In this document: piece after piece, positions 1-8,697 of the stretch
How the letters are laid out: each line of letters begins with the position of its first letter
Numbering within the stretch: position 1 is the stretch's first letter
Assembly: GCF_030282825.1 (NCBI RefSeq)
Contig: NZ_JASTZU010000034.1
Coordinates: 144,144-208,143, forward strand
Origin: Aquibacillus rhizosphaerae
Lineage (GTDB): Bacteria > Bacillota > Bacilli > Bacillales > Amphibacillaceae
DNA: 64,000 nt
Direction of reading: 5' to 3'
Notes under the pieces: generated by a model
The model's database searches: none
Told to the model about the DNA's origin: nothing
Seen by the model: only the letters and a program-made list of their open reading frames with translations
Program-made: the position numbers and the translations under genes

Positions 1-303
1 GATGGTGTGTTGCAAGATATTCACTGGTCAGCGGGTGACTTTGGTTACTTCCCGTCTTATGCATTAGGTTATATGTATGCAGCGCAATTTTATAACGCGA
101 TGAAAAAAGAAATGGACATGGACTCAATTATTCGTGCTGGGAATTTCACTGAAATCAAAGAGTGGCTTACGAACAACATTCATCAGTATGGAAAAATGAA
201 AAAACCACTACAACTATTAAATGATGTGACTGGAGAATCATTGAACCCAGAGTATTTAGTAGACTATTTAACCGAAAAGTACTCGGAAATATACGATCTT
301 TAA
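1..303 (+). CDS. M32 family carboxypeptidase, C-terminal end (partial)
   Basis: The frame is already open at base 1 and ends in TAA at 301-303, so only the last 100 codons of a longer gene are present. The residues match the C-terminus of thermostable carboxypeptidase Taq / Bacillus YpwA: a GVLQDIHWSAG stretch, then FGYFPSYALGYMYAAQF, then a helical tail. Family members are about 500-residue cytoplasmic metallopeptidases that remove C-terminal residues from peptides. The HExxH zinc site would lie upstream and is not visible. A clear terminator follows 30 bases after the stop. The family call rests on the conserved tail only but is fairly secure. Confidence 0.88.
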   Translation, partial: DGVLQDIHWSAGDFGYFPSYALGYMYAAQFYNAMKKEMDMDSIIRAGNFTEIKEWLTNNIHQYGKMKKPLQLLNDVTGESLNPEYLVDYLTEKYSEIYDL

Positions 304-333
304 GTGGATGAAAAAAGTAAAAACACGACAGAA

Positions 334-365
334 AAGTATATCACTAGGTGATGTGCTTTTTGTTT
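334..365 (+). terminator. Rho-independent terminator of the M32 peptidase gene
   Basis: An 11-bp stem (334-344 with 348-358, two G-U wobbles) with a TAG loop is followed directly by a T-rich run. It lies 31 bases after the stop codon. Confidence 0.8.
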
Positions 366-733
366 TGTTGAAAAATGATGTAGTGATCGGTTTAAAATCC
401 TGTTCCAGTTACACGTAACCAAGACTAAGTAGCTAGACCATAAACTGCCTTGCTTTTTGAGATTGATTGAGAATACAGTGAAAGTAATCCATTTTTATAG
501 CTTGAGTTCTTTTTTGATGAAACTCTCATATATTCTTTAATGGCATTATGTGGTAAAATGAATGTAATAAGAAATGTCTTCTGGAGATTTTGTAATTATC
601 TATCCAAAATTCATCTCGTTATTGTTCGGGCTAGTAGTTTTAAAAATCAATATTTTCAGTCATGATATAAGAAGTGCCATTAACCTCTAATTGAGGTCTT
701 TTTTATAGCTTGTAAAAAAAGGAGTGTTTTTCA
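366..733. other. Intergenic stretch, 368 bases, no gene seen
   Basis: No convincing reading frame is present on either strand. Near its end, 683-697 forms a small hairpin (ACCTC/GAGGT, 5-base loop) followed by CTTTTTT. This could be a terminator or attenuator 30 bases before the next start codon. Confidence 0.5.
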
Positions 734-1036
734 TTGTTTGTAAATGAACTTAATAATCTTCAATTCTATAGTCAGCTTTCCTTAAAACATGTAGAAGACC
801 GACTTCTCATTACTGCAGATTTTCCGCAACAATTCCTTATCGACAATAAGATGATAGAACCTTTTCTATACGTTACGTTGTATGTTCGAGGTGGTGTTAT
901 GGTTAAGATCATAGATGAAGGGACAGCAAAGCTGTACACACCATCTAGAAAAGAATTCGATCCAGACACGTTCAAACAAATCGTACAATTCGCCATGGAT
1001 CACTCGCAGCAATTTAAAAATCAATCGATTAAATAA
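734..1036 (+). CDS. Hypothetical protein, 100 aa
   Basis: A 100-residue soluble protein starting at TTG 734, chosen because GGAG at 721-724 lies nine bases upstream. It has no signal peptide or membrane segment. The centre (FLYVTLYVRGGVMVKIIDEG) looks like paired beta strands and the C-terminus is helical and polar. I do not recognise the family. It sits alone on the plus strand 63 bases before the saccharopine-dehydrogenase-like gene, with no clear terminator between, so co-transcription is possible. A 123-codon frame on the opposite strand is a shadow. Confidence 0.6.
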   Translation: MFVNELNNLQFYSQLSLKHVEDRLLITADFPQQFLIDNKMIEPFLYVTLYVRGGVMVKIIDEGTAKLYTPSRKEFDPDTFKQIVQFAMDHSQQFKNQSIK

Positions 1037-1098
1037 TGCGTGTTCTTTTTCATGCGAGAATTTGTTTATATAACTGATGGAAAGGAATTCACTAATAA

Positions 1099-2178
1099 AT
1101 GAAAATGGTAATGGTTGCAGGAGCTTCTGGAGTTCTAGGACGATTAGTGTGTGAGGAGTTACTTCGCATTTTTGGAAATCAAATGAAACTGGTCGTTGCT
1201 GATTACCAAGAGGATAGGGGTAAACAAACAGCATCATCGTTAGGTGAAGATGTTGGCTTTAGATATCTGAATGTAAAAAATGAAAATAGCATAAAGATGG
1301 CGATTGATTGTTTAGACGTAGTAATTGTTACGACAAAACAAATTGATCCATTGATACAATCTACTTGTATTAAGAAAAATATATTATGTCTAGATGTCAC
1401 CCCATTTCAAAATTTTGTAGCAAAAGTGCAAAATCTAGATGATGATGCAAAAGAGAATGGGGTATTGTCCATTGTCATGTCTGGCTTTTTACCTGGGTTA
1501 TCTGGATTAATGGTTAAAGAAGCAGTTTCCGTATTTCATAAAATAAACAATATTAACATTGGACTTATGCAAAATACAAATGCAAAAGCAGGTATAACAG
1601 GGATGCTAGATATGCTGAAAATAATTTCACAAGAAGTAACGTATATCGATGACAAAAAATCACACCAATTACCTGGTTTTAGTAAGAAGGAAAATATGTA
1701 TTTTTATGAACATAAAAAGGTAAAGAAAGTAAGGTTAATAGACCACACGGAGAAAAGGATGTTAGAACAGTACTTAAATACGGATAGAATAAATTATTAT
1801 ACTTCATGGAATAATCCTTTTCTCAGCAAACTAATTTCCTCACTAAAACGAATTGGTGTTCTTCGTATAATCGATAAGTTAGATAGAGATTTACTGGGAA
1901 AACTTGTTAAACATAACCCTGATAAGCGGGAAGAAGCTTTTTTAACAGTGGAAGTTAGAGGAGTAATTAACAATAAAGAGTGTAGAAGAGTTATGGCTTT
2001 TTCGACCTTTTCTGATTATCATACAACGGCAATGGTTACAGCGGCTCTCGTGAAATTTGCATTGCGTGAAAAATTCAGTGGTGTAGTTTTTCCTACTGAT
2101 ATAACAAGTTTTGAAGAGGTGATTTCAGAAATAGATTGTGATCGTATGAAGTTCAAATCGTTTATAGTCGACGATTAG
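1099..2178 (+). CDS. Saccharopine dehydrogenase-like NAD(P)-binding protein
   Basis: A 359-residue protein opening with a Rossmann nucleotide-binding motif (VAGASGVLGRLVCEELL, GxxGxxG at about residues 8-14), followed by an acidic residue after the second strand (VVADY) as expected for NAD(P) binding. The saccharopine-dehydrogenase-like layout continues with a strand reading CLDVTPFQNF and a glycine-rich SGFLPGLSGLM stretch near residue 130. Such proteins are mostly uncharacterised oxidoreductases; lysine metabolism is not implied. A GGAAAGGA ribosome site lies about 13 bases upstream of ATG 1099; ATG 1105 is an alternative. The enzyme's substrate cannot be told from the sequence. Confidence 0.75.
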   Translation: MKMVMVAGASGVLGRLVCEELLRIFGNQMKLVVADYQEDRGKQTASSLGEDVGFRYLNVKNENSIKMAIDCLDVVIVTTKQIDPLIQSTCIKKNILCLDVTPFQNFVAKVQNLDDDAKENGVLSIVMSGFLPGLSGLMVKEAVSVFHKINNINIGLMQNTNAKAGITGMLDMLKIISQEVTYIDDKKSHQLPGFSKKENMYFYEHKKVKKVRLIDHTEKRMLEQYLNTDRINYYTSWNNPFLSKLISSLKRIGVLRIIDKLDRDLLGKLVKHNPDKREEAFLTVEVRGVINNKECRRVMAFSTFSDYHTTAMVTAALVKFALREKFSGVVFPTDITSFEEVISEIDCDRMKFKSFIVDD

Positions 2179-2200
2179 TAAAATGAATATTTTCGAAAAG

Positions 2201-2352
2201 AACAAAAGCGCAGAAGTCATCGAAACAGAAAAATCCTTGTCTGCGATGGTTTTCTATGTAGCATTCCTATATGCTTACCCTATGGCAATTAAGACAAGCC
2301 TCGGTGTAAGTTCTTAGGATTGAATCGGTTAGGCGGTGGAGCTGGACATGGC
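2201..2352 (-). repeat. Dispersed Bacillaceae-type repeat A, diverged copy
   Basis: Read on the minus strand this starts GCCATGTCCAGCTCCACC, has a central CTTGTCTTAATTG and TAGGGTAAGCAT, and ends in TGCGCTTTTGTTC. These blocks occur in the same order in the plus-strand copies at 7717-7885 and 41488-41641. This copy carries an insertion between TAAGCAT and TGCGCTTTT and is the most degenerate. No coding capacity is seen. Confidence 0.65.
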
Positions 2353-2402
2353 TTTTTTTTGCATGTTATCAATATCTAGAAAACTATATATCTTCCTATA
2401 AA

Positions 2403-2446
2403 AAAAAAGATAGATAAGCCCATATTATAGCTTATCTATCTTTTTT
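2403..2446. terminator. Bidirectional terminator
   Basis: An 11-bp perfect stem (2409-2419 with 2430-2440), flanked by an A-run on the left and a T-run on the right, can terminate transcription in both directions. It lies 20 bases beyond the stop codon of the minus-strand oxidase operon. Confidence 0.85.
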
Positions 2447-2460
2447 AACTAAATCGTTAT

Positions 2461-4116
2461 TTATCTTATTAACATATCAAACCCAGGCGACCCCGGTGGT
2501 GAATGCTGGATAATATCTATAAATGGAATGGTATAGGCAAATAAGATGAGTGCGACCGTAATTCCTATCCATAATTTCCAGTTCTCTAAGAACATTGGTG
2601 TAGGTTCGGCGTCATCAGATACTTCCGCAAGTGGGAATTCTTCATGTCCCTTAGGTGCTAAAAACACCATATTAATGAAAATATAAACCATTAAGATAAT
2701 ACCAATGAAAAGGATAGATCCACCAATTGCTTGGCCTATTTGATACCCAATCCATTCACTTGCTTGTTCTGTTCCACCGTAAGTAGAATAAGAAGAACGT
2801 CTAGGCGCACCAAGTAAACCAGCAATGTGCATCGAACCTGACATAATCGACATACCGAACGCCCAAACAATTGTTTGAATCAATCCTAGAGTGTTAATCT
2901 TGGCAGTTAGCTTACGTCCTGTAAGAGCAGGAATTAACCAATAAGAAATACCGAAAAAGGTTAATATTACGGTTGTTCCTACAGTTAGATGGAAGTGTCC
3001 TGTCACCCATATTGTATTATGAACGACCTGGTTCATTTGGTTAGAAGCATTGATAATGCCACCAGTTCCAGCAGGGATGAATGCAATCATACCAACCATT
3101 GGTGCAAAGAATCTTACATCTTTCCATGGGAGGCCTTTAATCCAACCAAATAGACCAGTGTACCCTTTTTTTCGACCAGTTATTTCGAAGGTAGCAAACA
3201 TCGAGAATGCAGTTAATAAAGATGGAATGATAACCATAAACGTTAGTACTACTTGAATGAATTTCCAAACTGGGTCAATACCAGGTTCTGTTAACTGATG
3301 GTGAAATCCAACAGGAATGGAGAACATTAAAAATAATACAAAAGAAAGTCTAGCTAATGAATCGCTGAAAATTTTACCACCGATAATTTTTGGAATAATT
3401 GCATACCAAGCCATGTAGGCAGGTAATAACCAGAAATAAACAAGTGGATGACCAAAATACCAGAATAACGTTCGACTTACTAAAACGTTGATTGTATCAA
3501 CCATTCCTAAAGACCAAGGGATAAATTGAATTAGGACGGTTGCTGCAACTCCTAATGTGGCAATAAACCATAACAACATATTGATAACAACCATAAAGGC
3601 TAACAATGGTGACTTTTCACCTTTATGTTTTTTCTTCCAAACATATAATTGTCTAAAGTTTGTAAAACAACCAATCCAGCTACCAACAACAACTAAAGCA
3701 AGACCTATATAAAAAGTAGGATACGCTTTAAGTGGAGCATAAAAGGTGTAAAGAACACTTGCTTTACCTAGCAAGATTGTTACTGCTGTAGTAACTGTAC
3801 CGAATAGCATGATCCAAAATCCAAACCAAGCACTATCTCTTTGTTTATTAGACATTCCTACAGTTTTACTCATAAGTGAAAATTGAAAACCAATAATAAA
3901 AAATGTAGTTAACACTAGTGCTAGAATGACACCGTGAACAGTTAAAATTTGATAATAGCCAATTCCAAACGGGAGCGTAAGTGTACCAGAACGAACCAAG
4001 GTTTGTAATAACCCCATTAATCCGCCAACAAATAATGAAACAAAAGCGACCCACATATGTGCCATTACTAAACTAGAATCATCTTTATTAATACTAGTAT
4101 TATTAATCATGGTCAT
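2461..4116 (-). CDS. cbaA: ba3-type cytochrome c oxidase subunit I
   Basis: A 551-residue multi-pass haem-copper oxidase catalytic subunit that reduces O2 to water and pumps protons across the membrane. Visible metal ligands are: His near residue 60 (TVHGVI, low-spin haem); GHPLVYFWLLPAY near 222 (CuB His and cross-linked Tyr); the PVGFHH pair near 271 (CuB); and TGHFHLTVG near 374 (high-spin and low-spin haem). Length and motif spacing fit the ba3 (B-type) family rather than caa3 or aa3. The start at 4116 is chosen because the ATGA overlaps the cbaB stop and GGAGG lies ten bases upstream; the frame stays open 17 codons further without support. It is the last gene of the operon. Confidence 0.93.
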   Translation of the reverse strand: MTMINNTSINKDDSSLVMAHMWVAFVSLFVGGLMGLLQTLVRSGTLTLPFGIGYYQILTVHGVILALVLTTFFIIGFQFSLMSKTVGMSNKQRDSAWFGFWIMLFGTVTTAVTILLGKASVLYTFYAPLKAYPTFYIGLALVVVGSWIGCFTNFRQLYVWKKKHKGEKSPLLAFMVVINMLLWFIATLGVAATVLIQFIPWSLGMVDTINVLVSRTLFWYFGHPLVYFWLLPAYMAWYAIIPKIIGGKIFSDSLARLSFVLFLMFSIPVGFHHQLTEPGIDPVWKFIQVVLTFMVIIPSLLTAFSMFATFEITGRKKGYTGLFGWIKGLPWKDVRFFAPMVGMIAFIPAGTGGIINASNQMNQVVHNTIWVTGHFHLTVGTTVILTFFGISYWLIPALTGRKLTAKINTLGLIQTIVWAFGMSIMSGSMHIAGLLGAPRRSSYSTYGGTEQASEWIGYQIGQAIGGSILFIGIILMVYIFINMVFLAPKGHEEFPLAEVSDDAEPTPMFLENWKLWIGITVALILFAYTIPFIDIIQHSPPGSPGFDMLIR

Positions 4117-4619
4117 GGTTGATACACCTCCACGGTAGCTGCCATATAGTGATGACCTGTTCCACAATATTCATTGCAAAGTAACGTATAAGTACCCGGT
4201 TTATTAAACTCTGTTTCTAAAGAACTAATATAGCCTGGTTCGACCATCATGTTTACATTAGTGCCAGCTAACTGAAATCCGTGAACGACATCGGTTGTTG
4301 TTACTTGAAAAACAACAGTGGAACCAACAGGGATTCTGATATTATTAACAGAAGCACCGTCTTCATCTTTTCCTAAGTTATAATTAAAAGCTGAAGCGAT
4401 TACGCTAACAATATACTTATCTTCATCAAGTTGACGGAGGCCTAAGTTTTCTTCTTTAAATGCTTCATGAGCCTCGACGTTTTGTGGATCAATAGTAGCT
4501 AGGTGACTCGGTGGATGCATCCCTTTATAAAATGCTCCAATACCTAACACGGTTAAAAATACAATAAGAGAACTTACTCCAAAAATTAGCCATAATTTTT
4601 CATATTTGTGTAAATGCAT
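4113..4619 (-). CDS. cbaB: ba3-type cytochrome c oxidase subunit II
   Basis: A 168-residue subunit II with one N-terminal membrane anchor (about residues 10-30) and a cupredoxin domain outside the membrane. The CuA site is intact: VVHGFQL supplies the first His, and CNEYCGTGHHYM supplies Cys-x3-Cys, His and Met. It accepts electrons from cytochrome c and passes them to subunit I. GGGGAGG lies seven bases before ATG 4619. The stop codon overlaps the cbaA start (ATGA), which implies translational coupling. It is short because, as is usual for ba3 enzymes, the anchor is a single helix. Confidence 0.93.
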   Translation of the reverse strand: MHLHKYEKLWLIFGVSSLIVFLTVLGIGAFYKGMHPPSHLATIDPQNVEAHEAFKEENLGLRQLDEDKYIVSVIASAFNYNLGKDEDGASVNNIRIPVGSTVVFQVTTTDVVHGFQLAGTNVNMMVEPGYISSLETEFNKPGTYTLLCNEYCGTGHHYMAATVEVYQP

Positions 4620-4645
4620 GCTATTTTCCTCCCCTAATAGTTCTA

Positions 4646-4795
4646 CTAACGACTAACAAATAAAACATAAACAATTATCCAACTAATAACGATAAATGCA
4701 CCTAAACCAAAAACCGCAATCAATGTACCTTTTAATTCTGGTTCCTTTTCAGAAAAAGTCTCAACATCGTTTGTTTTATGTTTACTTTTAGACAT
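4646..4795 (-). CDS. Cytochrome c oxidase subunit IIa-like small membrane protein
   Basis: A 49-residue frame (MSKSKHKTNDVETF...) with a polar, charged N-terminus and one C-terminal membrane helix (GTLIAVFGLGAFIVISWII). It lies 26 bases upstream of cbaB in the same direction. Size, topology and position match the subunit IIa polypeptide of ba3 oxidases, which supplies the helix missing from the one-helix subunit II. A GGGGTGG ribosome site precedes ATG 4795 by about six bases. The name rests on size, topology and context, not on a residue-level family match. Confidence 0.75.
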   Translation of the reverse strand: MSKSKHKTNDVETFSEKEPELKGTLIAVFGLGAFIVISWIIVYVLFVSR

Positions 4796-4879
4796 CCAAC
4801 TTCCACCCCTTATATACTCAGATGATTCACCTATAATGTTACACGATAAATAGGTGGTTTTGGCTTGTCATGCGTACGA

Positions 4880-4966
4880 TTCACAAATTTTTCACGTTTG
4901 GCTACGTAGTCTGATAGACAAACTTTACTAACATTTATGTTTATAAAGTTTGTGACAGAATTGTGA
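4880..4966. promoter_or_regulatory. Paired TTGTGA-type direct repeats upstream of the oxidase operon
   Basis: Two pairs of short direct repeats spaced exactly 11 bp apart lie 85-170 bases upstream of the small oxidase gene: TTCAC at 4880 and 4891, and TGTGA at 4951 and 4962. Each pair sits on one face of the helix and the two pairs point toward each other. TTGTGA-like half sites are used by ResD, Fnr and Rex, all redox or oxygen regulators of respiratory genes in Bacillus. Assignment to one of them is inference. The rest of the 422-base gap 4796-5217 holds no gene; a small palindrome TCGTATACGA lies at 5146-5155 ahead of the next gene. Confidence 0.4.
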
Positions 4967-5217
4967 ACAAAATAGCGAAATGACCGGTTGTTTTAAGTTT
5001 GTAAATAAAAAAGGTGATGTGAATTTGATAAATAAATTTTAAATTACGTAATTAACTATTCCTAAATTTGGTAATGAAAAAGCTAATTTAAAAATAGATT
5101 CATTGCAAGCTTGATATTGAAAATACATTATTAAATAATAGAATCTCGTATACGAAAAAAAGACGTATGATAATATAGAAACTAATAGTTTTAGATAATG
5201 ATAAAGGAGATGTTTTT

Positions 5218-5985
5218 TTGTATTTACCAAGTTTTTCATTAGAAGGGAAATTAGCAGTTATTACTGGCGCAACGAAAGGAATCGGAAGGGCCATTGCACT
5301 TTCCTACGCAGAAGCTGGTGCAGACATTGTGTTAATCGCTCGTACGGAGAAAGACCTTGTATCTGTAAAACAAGAAGTGGAGTCATATGGAAAAGTTGCC
5401 TACACAATTTGTAGCGATATAAAAAGTTATACATATATAATTGATAAAATCGAAGAATTACTCGGTTCTAAACCAATTGATATTTGGGTGAATAATGCTG
5501 GAATGAATATTCGTAGCCAAGCATTAGATGTAACGGAAGAAGAATGGAGCCAAATTATTGATGTGAATATGCGGAGTTCCTTTTTCTTAGCGCAAGCAGC
5601 AGCGAAAAAAATGAAACACAATACCCAAGGGAAAATTATTAATATGTCCTCGGTTGGTGGGCATGTTGCATTAAGAACAGGTGTCGTCTATGCAATGACA
5701 AAAAGTGCTATCATTCAAATGACAAAAAATCTTGCAATGGAGTGGGGGAAATACGGTATTAATGTGAATGCAATTGGTCCATGGTATTTTCCAACAGCAT
5801 TAACAGAAAAACTACTTAAGGATGAAGCTTATGTAAAGGATATTCTTGACCGCACACCATTAAACAGAATCGGAAAGTTAGAAGAGTTAGCAGGAACTGC
5901 AGTGTTTCTTGGATCAGATGCAAGTAACTATATTACTGGACAAACATTATTCGTTGACGGTGGTATGACCATATATGGTTTCTAA
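5218..5985 (+). CDS. SDR family oxidoreductase
   Basis: A 255-residue classical short-chain dehydrogenase, probably cytoplasmic. It shows the cofactor motif TGATKGIG near residue 18, NNAG near 92, a catalytic Ser in the NMSSVGG strand, and catalytic Tyr158-x3-Lys162 (YAMTK). The end, YITGQTLFVDGGM, is typical of the family. The overall pattern resembles gluconate 5-dehydrogenase / 2-deoxy-gluconate 3-dehydrogenase types, but the substrate is not decidable. Start TTG 5218 is supported by AAGGAGATG eight bases upstream. The CPBP protease gene follows 14 bases later and is probably co-transcribed. Confidence 0.9.
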   Translation: MYLPSFSLEGKLAVITGATKGIGRAIALSYAEAGADIVLIARTEKDLVSVKQEVESYGKVAYTICSDIKSYTYIIDKIEELLGSKPIDIWVNNAGMNIRSQALDVTEEEWSQIIDVNMRSSFFLAQAAAKKMKHNTQGKIINMSSVGGHVALRTGVVYAMTKSAIIQMTKNLAMEWGKYGINVNAIGPWYFPTALTEKLLKDEAYVKDILDRTPLNRIGKLEELAGTAVFLGSDASNYITGQTLFVDGGMTIYGF

Positions 5986-5999
5986 TTTGAGGAAGTATC

Positions 6000-6704
6000 G
6001 TGTTAAAAATTCATAGAGTAGGAGAAATTCCGGTGAGAGATAAATGGATTATTATTTTATCAGCGAGTACAGCGTGTTTCGTATTATATTGGCTGACTCA
6101 AATTGCTGACGTTAACTATTTATTACAAACAATATTTAAGGTTGCAGTATTTATTACTATTCCAATGATGTATTATGTGAAAGTTAGAAAAATAGATGTC
6201 AGAAGGTTGTTTGAAATAACTTTACCAAAACCAACGAAAATTGCTTGGTTATTTGCGATTTCAACGTTCACTATTATTCTGATAGCTTATTATTCGTTGG
6301 GGTCGTTTGTTGATTTTGATCTTATAGCAAATGAATTAACGGAAAAATCACAAATTACACCCGATAACTTCTTGTTTGTGGGATTGTACATAACGTTTGG
6401 TAATTCCTTTGTAGAAGAGTTCTTTTTTAGAGGATTCATTTTTAAGAATTTATATCACTTAAATGATAAGAAGACAGCTTATCTTTTCTCTTCCTTATTA
6501 TTTTCCATTTATCATATTTCAATCTTTCAAACATGGTTTGACATATGGTTAGTTTTGTTGTGTTTAATTTCTTTATTTTCAGTAGGACTACTTTTTAATT
6601 GGTTGAATACGAAATCAAACGGGTTTATAAACTCTTGGTTAGTTCACATTTTTGCTGATGCTGCCATTATAATCATTGGGTTTATAATGTTTTCGATTAT
6701 ATAA
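6000..6704 (+). CDS. CPBP family intramembrane metalloprotease
   Basis: A 234-residue membrane protein with about seven hydrophobic segments. The three CPBP (Abi/CAAX-protease-like) motifs are present: EEFFFRG (the Glu-Glu-x3-Arg motif) near residue 140, a His in SIYHISIF near 165, and HIFADA near the C-terminus. These residues bind the catalytic metal inside the membrane. Family members process membrane proteins or bacteriocin-like peptides; the target here is unknown. Start GTG 6000 follows GAGGAAG by six bases. It is 14 bases downstream of the dehydrogenase gene. Confidence 0.88.
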   Translation: MLKIHRVGEIPVRDKWIIILSASTACFVLYWLTQIADVNYLLQTIFKVAVFITIPMMYYVKVRKIDVRRLFEITLPKPTKIAWLFAISTFTIILIAYYSLGSFVDFDLIANELTEKSQITPDNFLFVGLYITFGNSFVEEFFFRGFIFKNLYHLNDKKTAYLFSSLLFSIYHISIFQTWFDIWLVLLCLISLFSVGLLFNWLNTKSNGFINSWLVHIFADAAIIIIGFIMFSII

Positions 6705-6814
6705 ACTGACATGTCTTTTCCGCATTCTTATTTTTTACCAATATTTATCTGGAGTAAAGCACACGCTTTTATAAAAAATAAAGTGTGTGATAAATAAGAA
6801 GAGGAGATGAATTT

Positions 6815-7618
6815 ATGAAAGTTATTCTTTTGAATGCGTTGTTAATTATTTCATTTTTTGCAATTATTTCTTTTGAAGCTATAACAGTAAATGCCCAACT
6901 TGAAAATCTTCCAGACCCAGAAGGTGGTCCTGAGCATACAGAACGTGTTCGTTATCCTGTTTCTAACATTATTTTGCAAGAAAGGTATCCAGAAACGATT
7001 GTTTTACGAGGGCCGCAAACTGAAAAAAAGGTAGCTTTAACCTTTGACGACGGTCCCGATCCTCGATTTACACCACAAATCCTTGATATTTTAAAAAAAT
7101 ATAATGTTAAAGCGACTTTTTTTCTAATGGGGGCCAGGGTAAATGCTTATCCTGACTTAGTAGAACGGATTATCGAAGAAGGTCATATCGTAGCCAACCA
7201 TACATATTGGCACCCTAATCTTGTTGAAGAAGCTGACCTTGATACTCTTGAAAGAGAAGTAAACAAAACCGAAAATATGTTAAATGAGCAAATTGGTTAT
7301 CGAACAAATTTGTTCCGGGCTCCTTATGGATTTTTGTACAATGAATTAGTAGAGAAACTTAGTGATCTGAATTATACCGTTGTTGGTTGGTCTGTTGATT
7401 CTTTAGATTGGCAAGAATCACCTCCAAAAGACATTGCTTATAACGTGTTAAGTAACGTTCATCCAGGCGCTATAATTTTAATGCATGATGGTGCAGATTG
7501 GGAAGGAAATCGAACAAATACAATAAAATCACTTCGTCAAATTATCCCAAGTTTAAAGGAACAAGGTTTTGAATTTGAGACGGTTCCGGAATTATTAGAT
7601 ATACCATACAAAAAGTGA
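6815..7618 (+). CDS. Polysaccharide deacetylase family protein (NodB domain), secreted
   Basis: A 267-residue protein with an N-terminal signal peptide or anchor (hydrophobic residues about 3-26, ending in VNAQ) and a carbohydrate esterase 4 domain. Motifs in order: TFDDGP with metal-binding Asp near residue 79; HTYWHPN (the His pair); RAPYG; DSLDW; and ILMHDG with the catalytic His. Such enzymes remove acetyl groups from peptidoglycan or other N-acetylated glycans at the cell surface. A GAGGAGATG site precedes ATG 6815. It appears to be a single-gene unit with a strong terminator 60 bases downstream. Confidence 0.92.
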   Translation: MKVILLNALLIISFFAIISFEAITVNAQLENLPDPEGGPEHTERVRYPVSNIILQERYPETIVLRGPQTEKKVALTFDDGPDPRFTPQILDILKKYNVKATFFLMGARVNAYPDLVERIIEEGHIVANHTYWHPNLVEEADLDTLEREVNKTENMLNEQIGYRTNLFRAPYGFLYNELVEKLSDLNYTVVGWSVDSLDWQESPPKDIAYNVLSNVHPGAIILMHDGADWEGNRTNTIKSLRQIIPSLKEQGFEFETVPELLDIPYKK

Positions 7619-7680
7619 ACAATAGCTAAGTAGTTTTTTAAGGTAAGTTAATTCCGATAATAAGAGTAGTACAAAATAAT

Positions 7681-7715
7681 ACGACTAAATCTATAAGATT
7701 TGGTCGTTATTTTTA
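7681..7715 (+). terminator. Rho-independent terminator
   Basis: An 11-bp stem (7681-7691 with 7697-7707, one wobble) with a TATAA loop is followed by TATTTTTAT. It ends the deacetylase transcript. Confidence 0.85.
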
Positions 7716-7716
7716 T

Positions 7717-7885
7717 AGCAGGAAATTATAGACTTAGTGTCCTGTAGATAACTGACTACCAGCATGTGCCACGTCCAGCTACAGCGCCTACCCGAGTCAA
7801 ACATCTTTGTGGTAAAGAGCACCACATAGATGTTCGTCTTATTGCCCTAGGGTGAGCTAGGCGCCCTGCGCTTTTGTTCTGCCTT
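7717..7885 (+). repeat. Dispersed Bacillaceae-type repeat A, copy 1
   Basis: About 160 bases starting GGAAATTATAGACTTAGTG, with CCACGTCCAGCTACAGCGCC in the middle, CCTAGGGTGAGC later, and CCTGCGCTTTTGTTC at the end. The same ordered blocks are found at 41488-41641 and, inverted and diverged, at 2201-2352. Internal complementary segments (for example CTTTGTGGT and ACCACATAGATG around 7804-7832) suggest a folded RNA or DNA. It lies directly after a terminator, as does the copy at 41488. The remaining bases 7886-8115 hold no gene that I can see. Confidence 0.8.
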
Positions 7886-8115
7886 ACATGAATAGATTAG
7901 TTCGGATTTCAAAAGGAACAGAAGGGGCGGCGATCATAGCTATTTTGGTATTTGTGGAACGTTAATTGGAATTATATGTTAAAATGTATGTAATGAGTTA
8001 ACTTTTCCCCAAATATGATTATATAGATAAATGGTCTATTACTAGTATATTGAGGATATCAAACCAATAAGATATTTTTGAAATTCTAACTAAACTAAAT
8101 GGGAGGGTTTTGTTA

Positions 8116-8322
8116 ATGAGTGAAACTCCTGAGCAAAGAAGAGAAAGATTAAGGCTAGAGGAGAAAAAAGGAAATCCTATTGGAAATTTGAGTGATGCGA
8201 CTAACAGTGCAAGTAGTGGTAGCCTTGTTGAATTGGTTAATGGTTTGGGTTGGAAAGGCACAGGTATCTTGATCCTTGTAGCAATAGTTGGTTTTATATT
8301 ATTTTCTGTCTTCATTCGCTAG
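8116..8322 (+). CDS. DUF6366-like small membrane protein
   Basis: A 68-residue protein with a charged N-terminal half (ETPEQRRERLRLEEKKGNP), a Gly/Ser-rich middle and one C-terminal membrane helix (GILILVAIVGFILFSVF). The layout RRExLxxEExxxNPxGN...SLVxLVxGLGWKGTG fits a family of short Bacillus proteins (DUF6366, recalled from memory). Its function is unknown. ATG 8116 is chosen because GGAGGG lies eight bases upstream; the TTG two codons earlier is too close. An overlapping 63-codon frame is a shadow. Confidence 0.75.
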   Translation: MSETPEQRRERLRLEEKKGNPIGNLSDATNSASSGSLVELVNGLGWKGTGILILVAIVGFILFSVFIR

Positions 8323-8697
8323 TAGGTACGGTGATTCAAAAAACACTGATAGGAGGAATAGAAGCAATTTCTAACTATTTAGTATTGGCTTGCACAGTCT
8401 TTGGTTTTAGCTCACATTCACTATTCGAAACTGTAGGATAATTGATAGAGTGAACCCATTTAGAGTACAAGTGATGTGAAGCGTGTGAACAAATATAAAC
8501 AGACACAATTTATAACAAAAGAGCATTGCTACCTATGCTTATACTTAGAATAGCCGAGTAAGCAAATTGGGGTCTATTTAATTGTGTATCAGCTCGTGCT
8601 ATAATAAATAACTAAGGATATTTACGACTTTTGATCATAATTTAACGGATGCCAAGAAAAGCCTCCGCCCAATGAAAAAATATGGAGGTGTAAGAGA
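8323..8697. other. Intergenic stretch, 375 bases, no gene seen
   Basis: No supported reading frame or strong hairpin is visible. The last 20 bases carry the ribosome binding site of the next small gene. Confidence 0.5.

Noticed and set aside
866..1237. 123-codon minus-strand frame overlapping two plus-strand genes
   Set aside because: No ribosome site, low-complexity translation, and it is antisense to better supported genes.
8250..8441. 63-codon plus frame overlapping the DUF6366-like gene
   Set aside because: It overlaps in another frame, has no ribosome site, and the overlapped gene is well supported.
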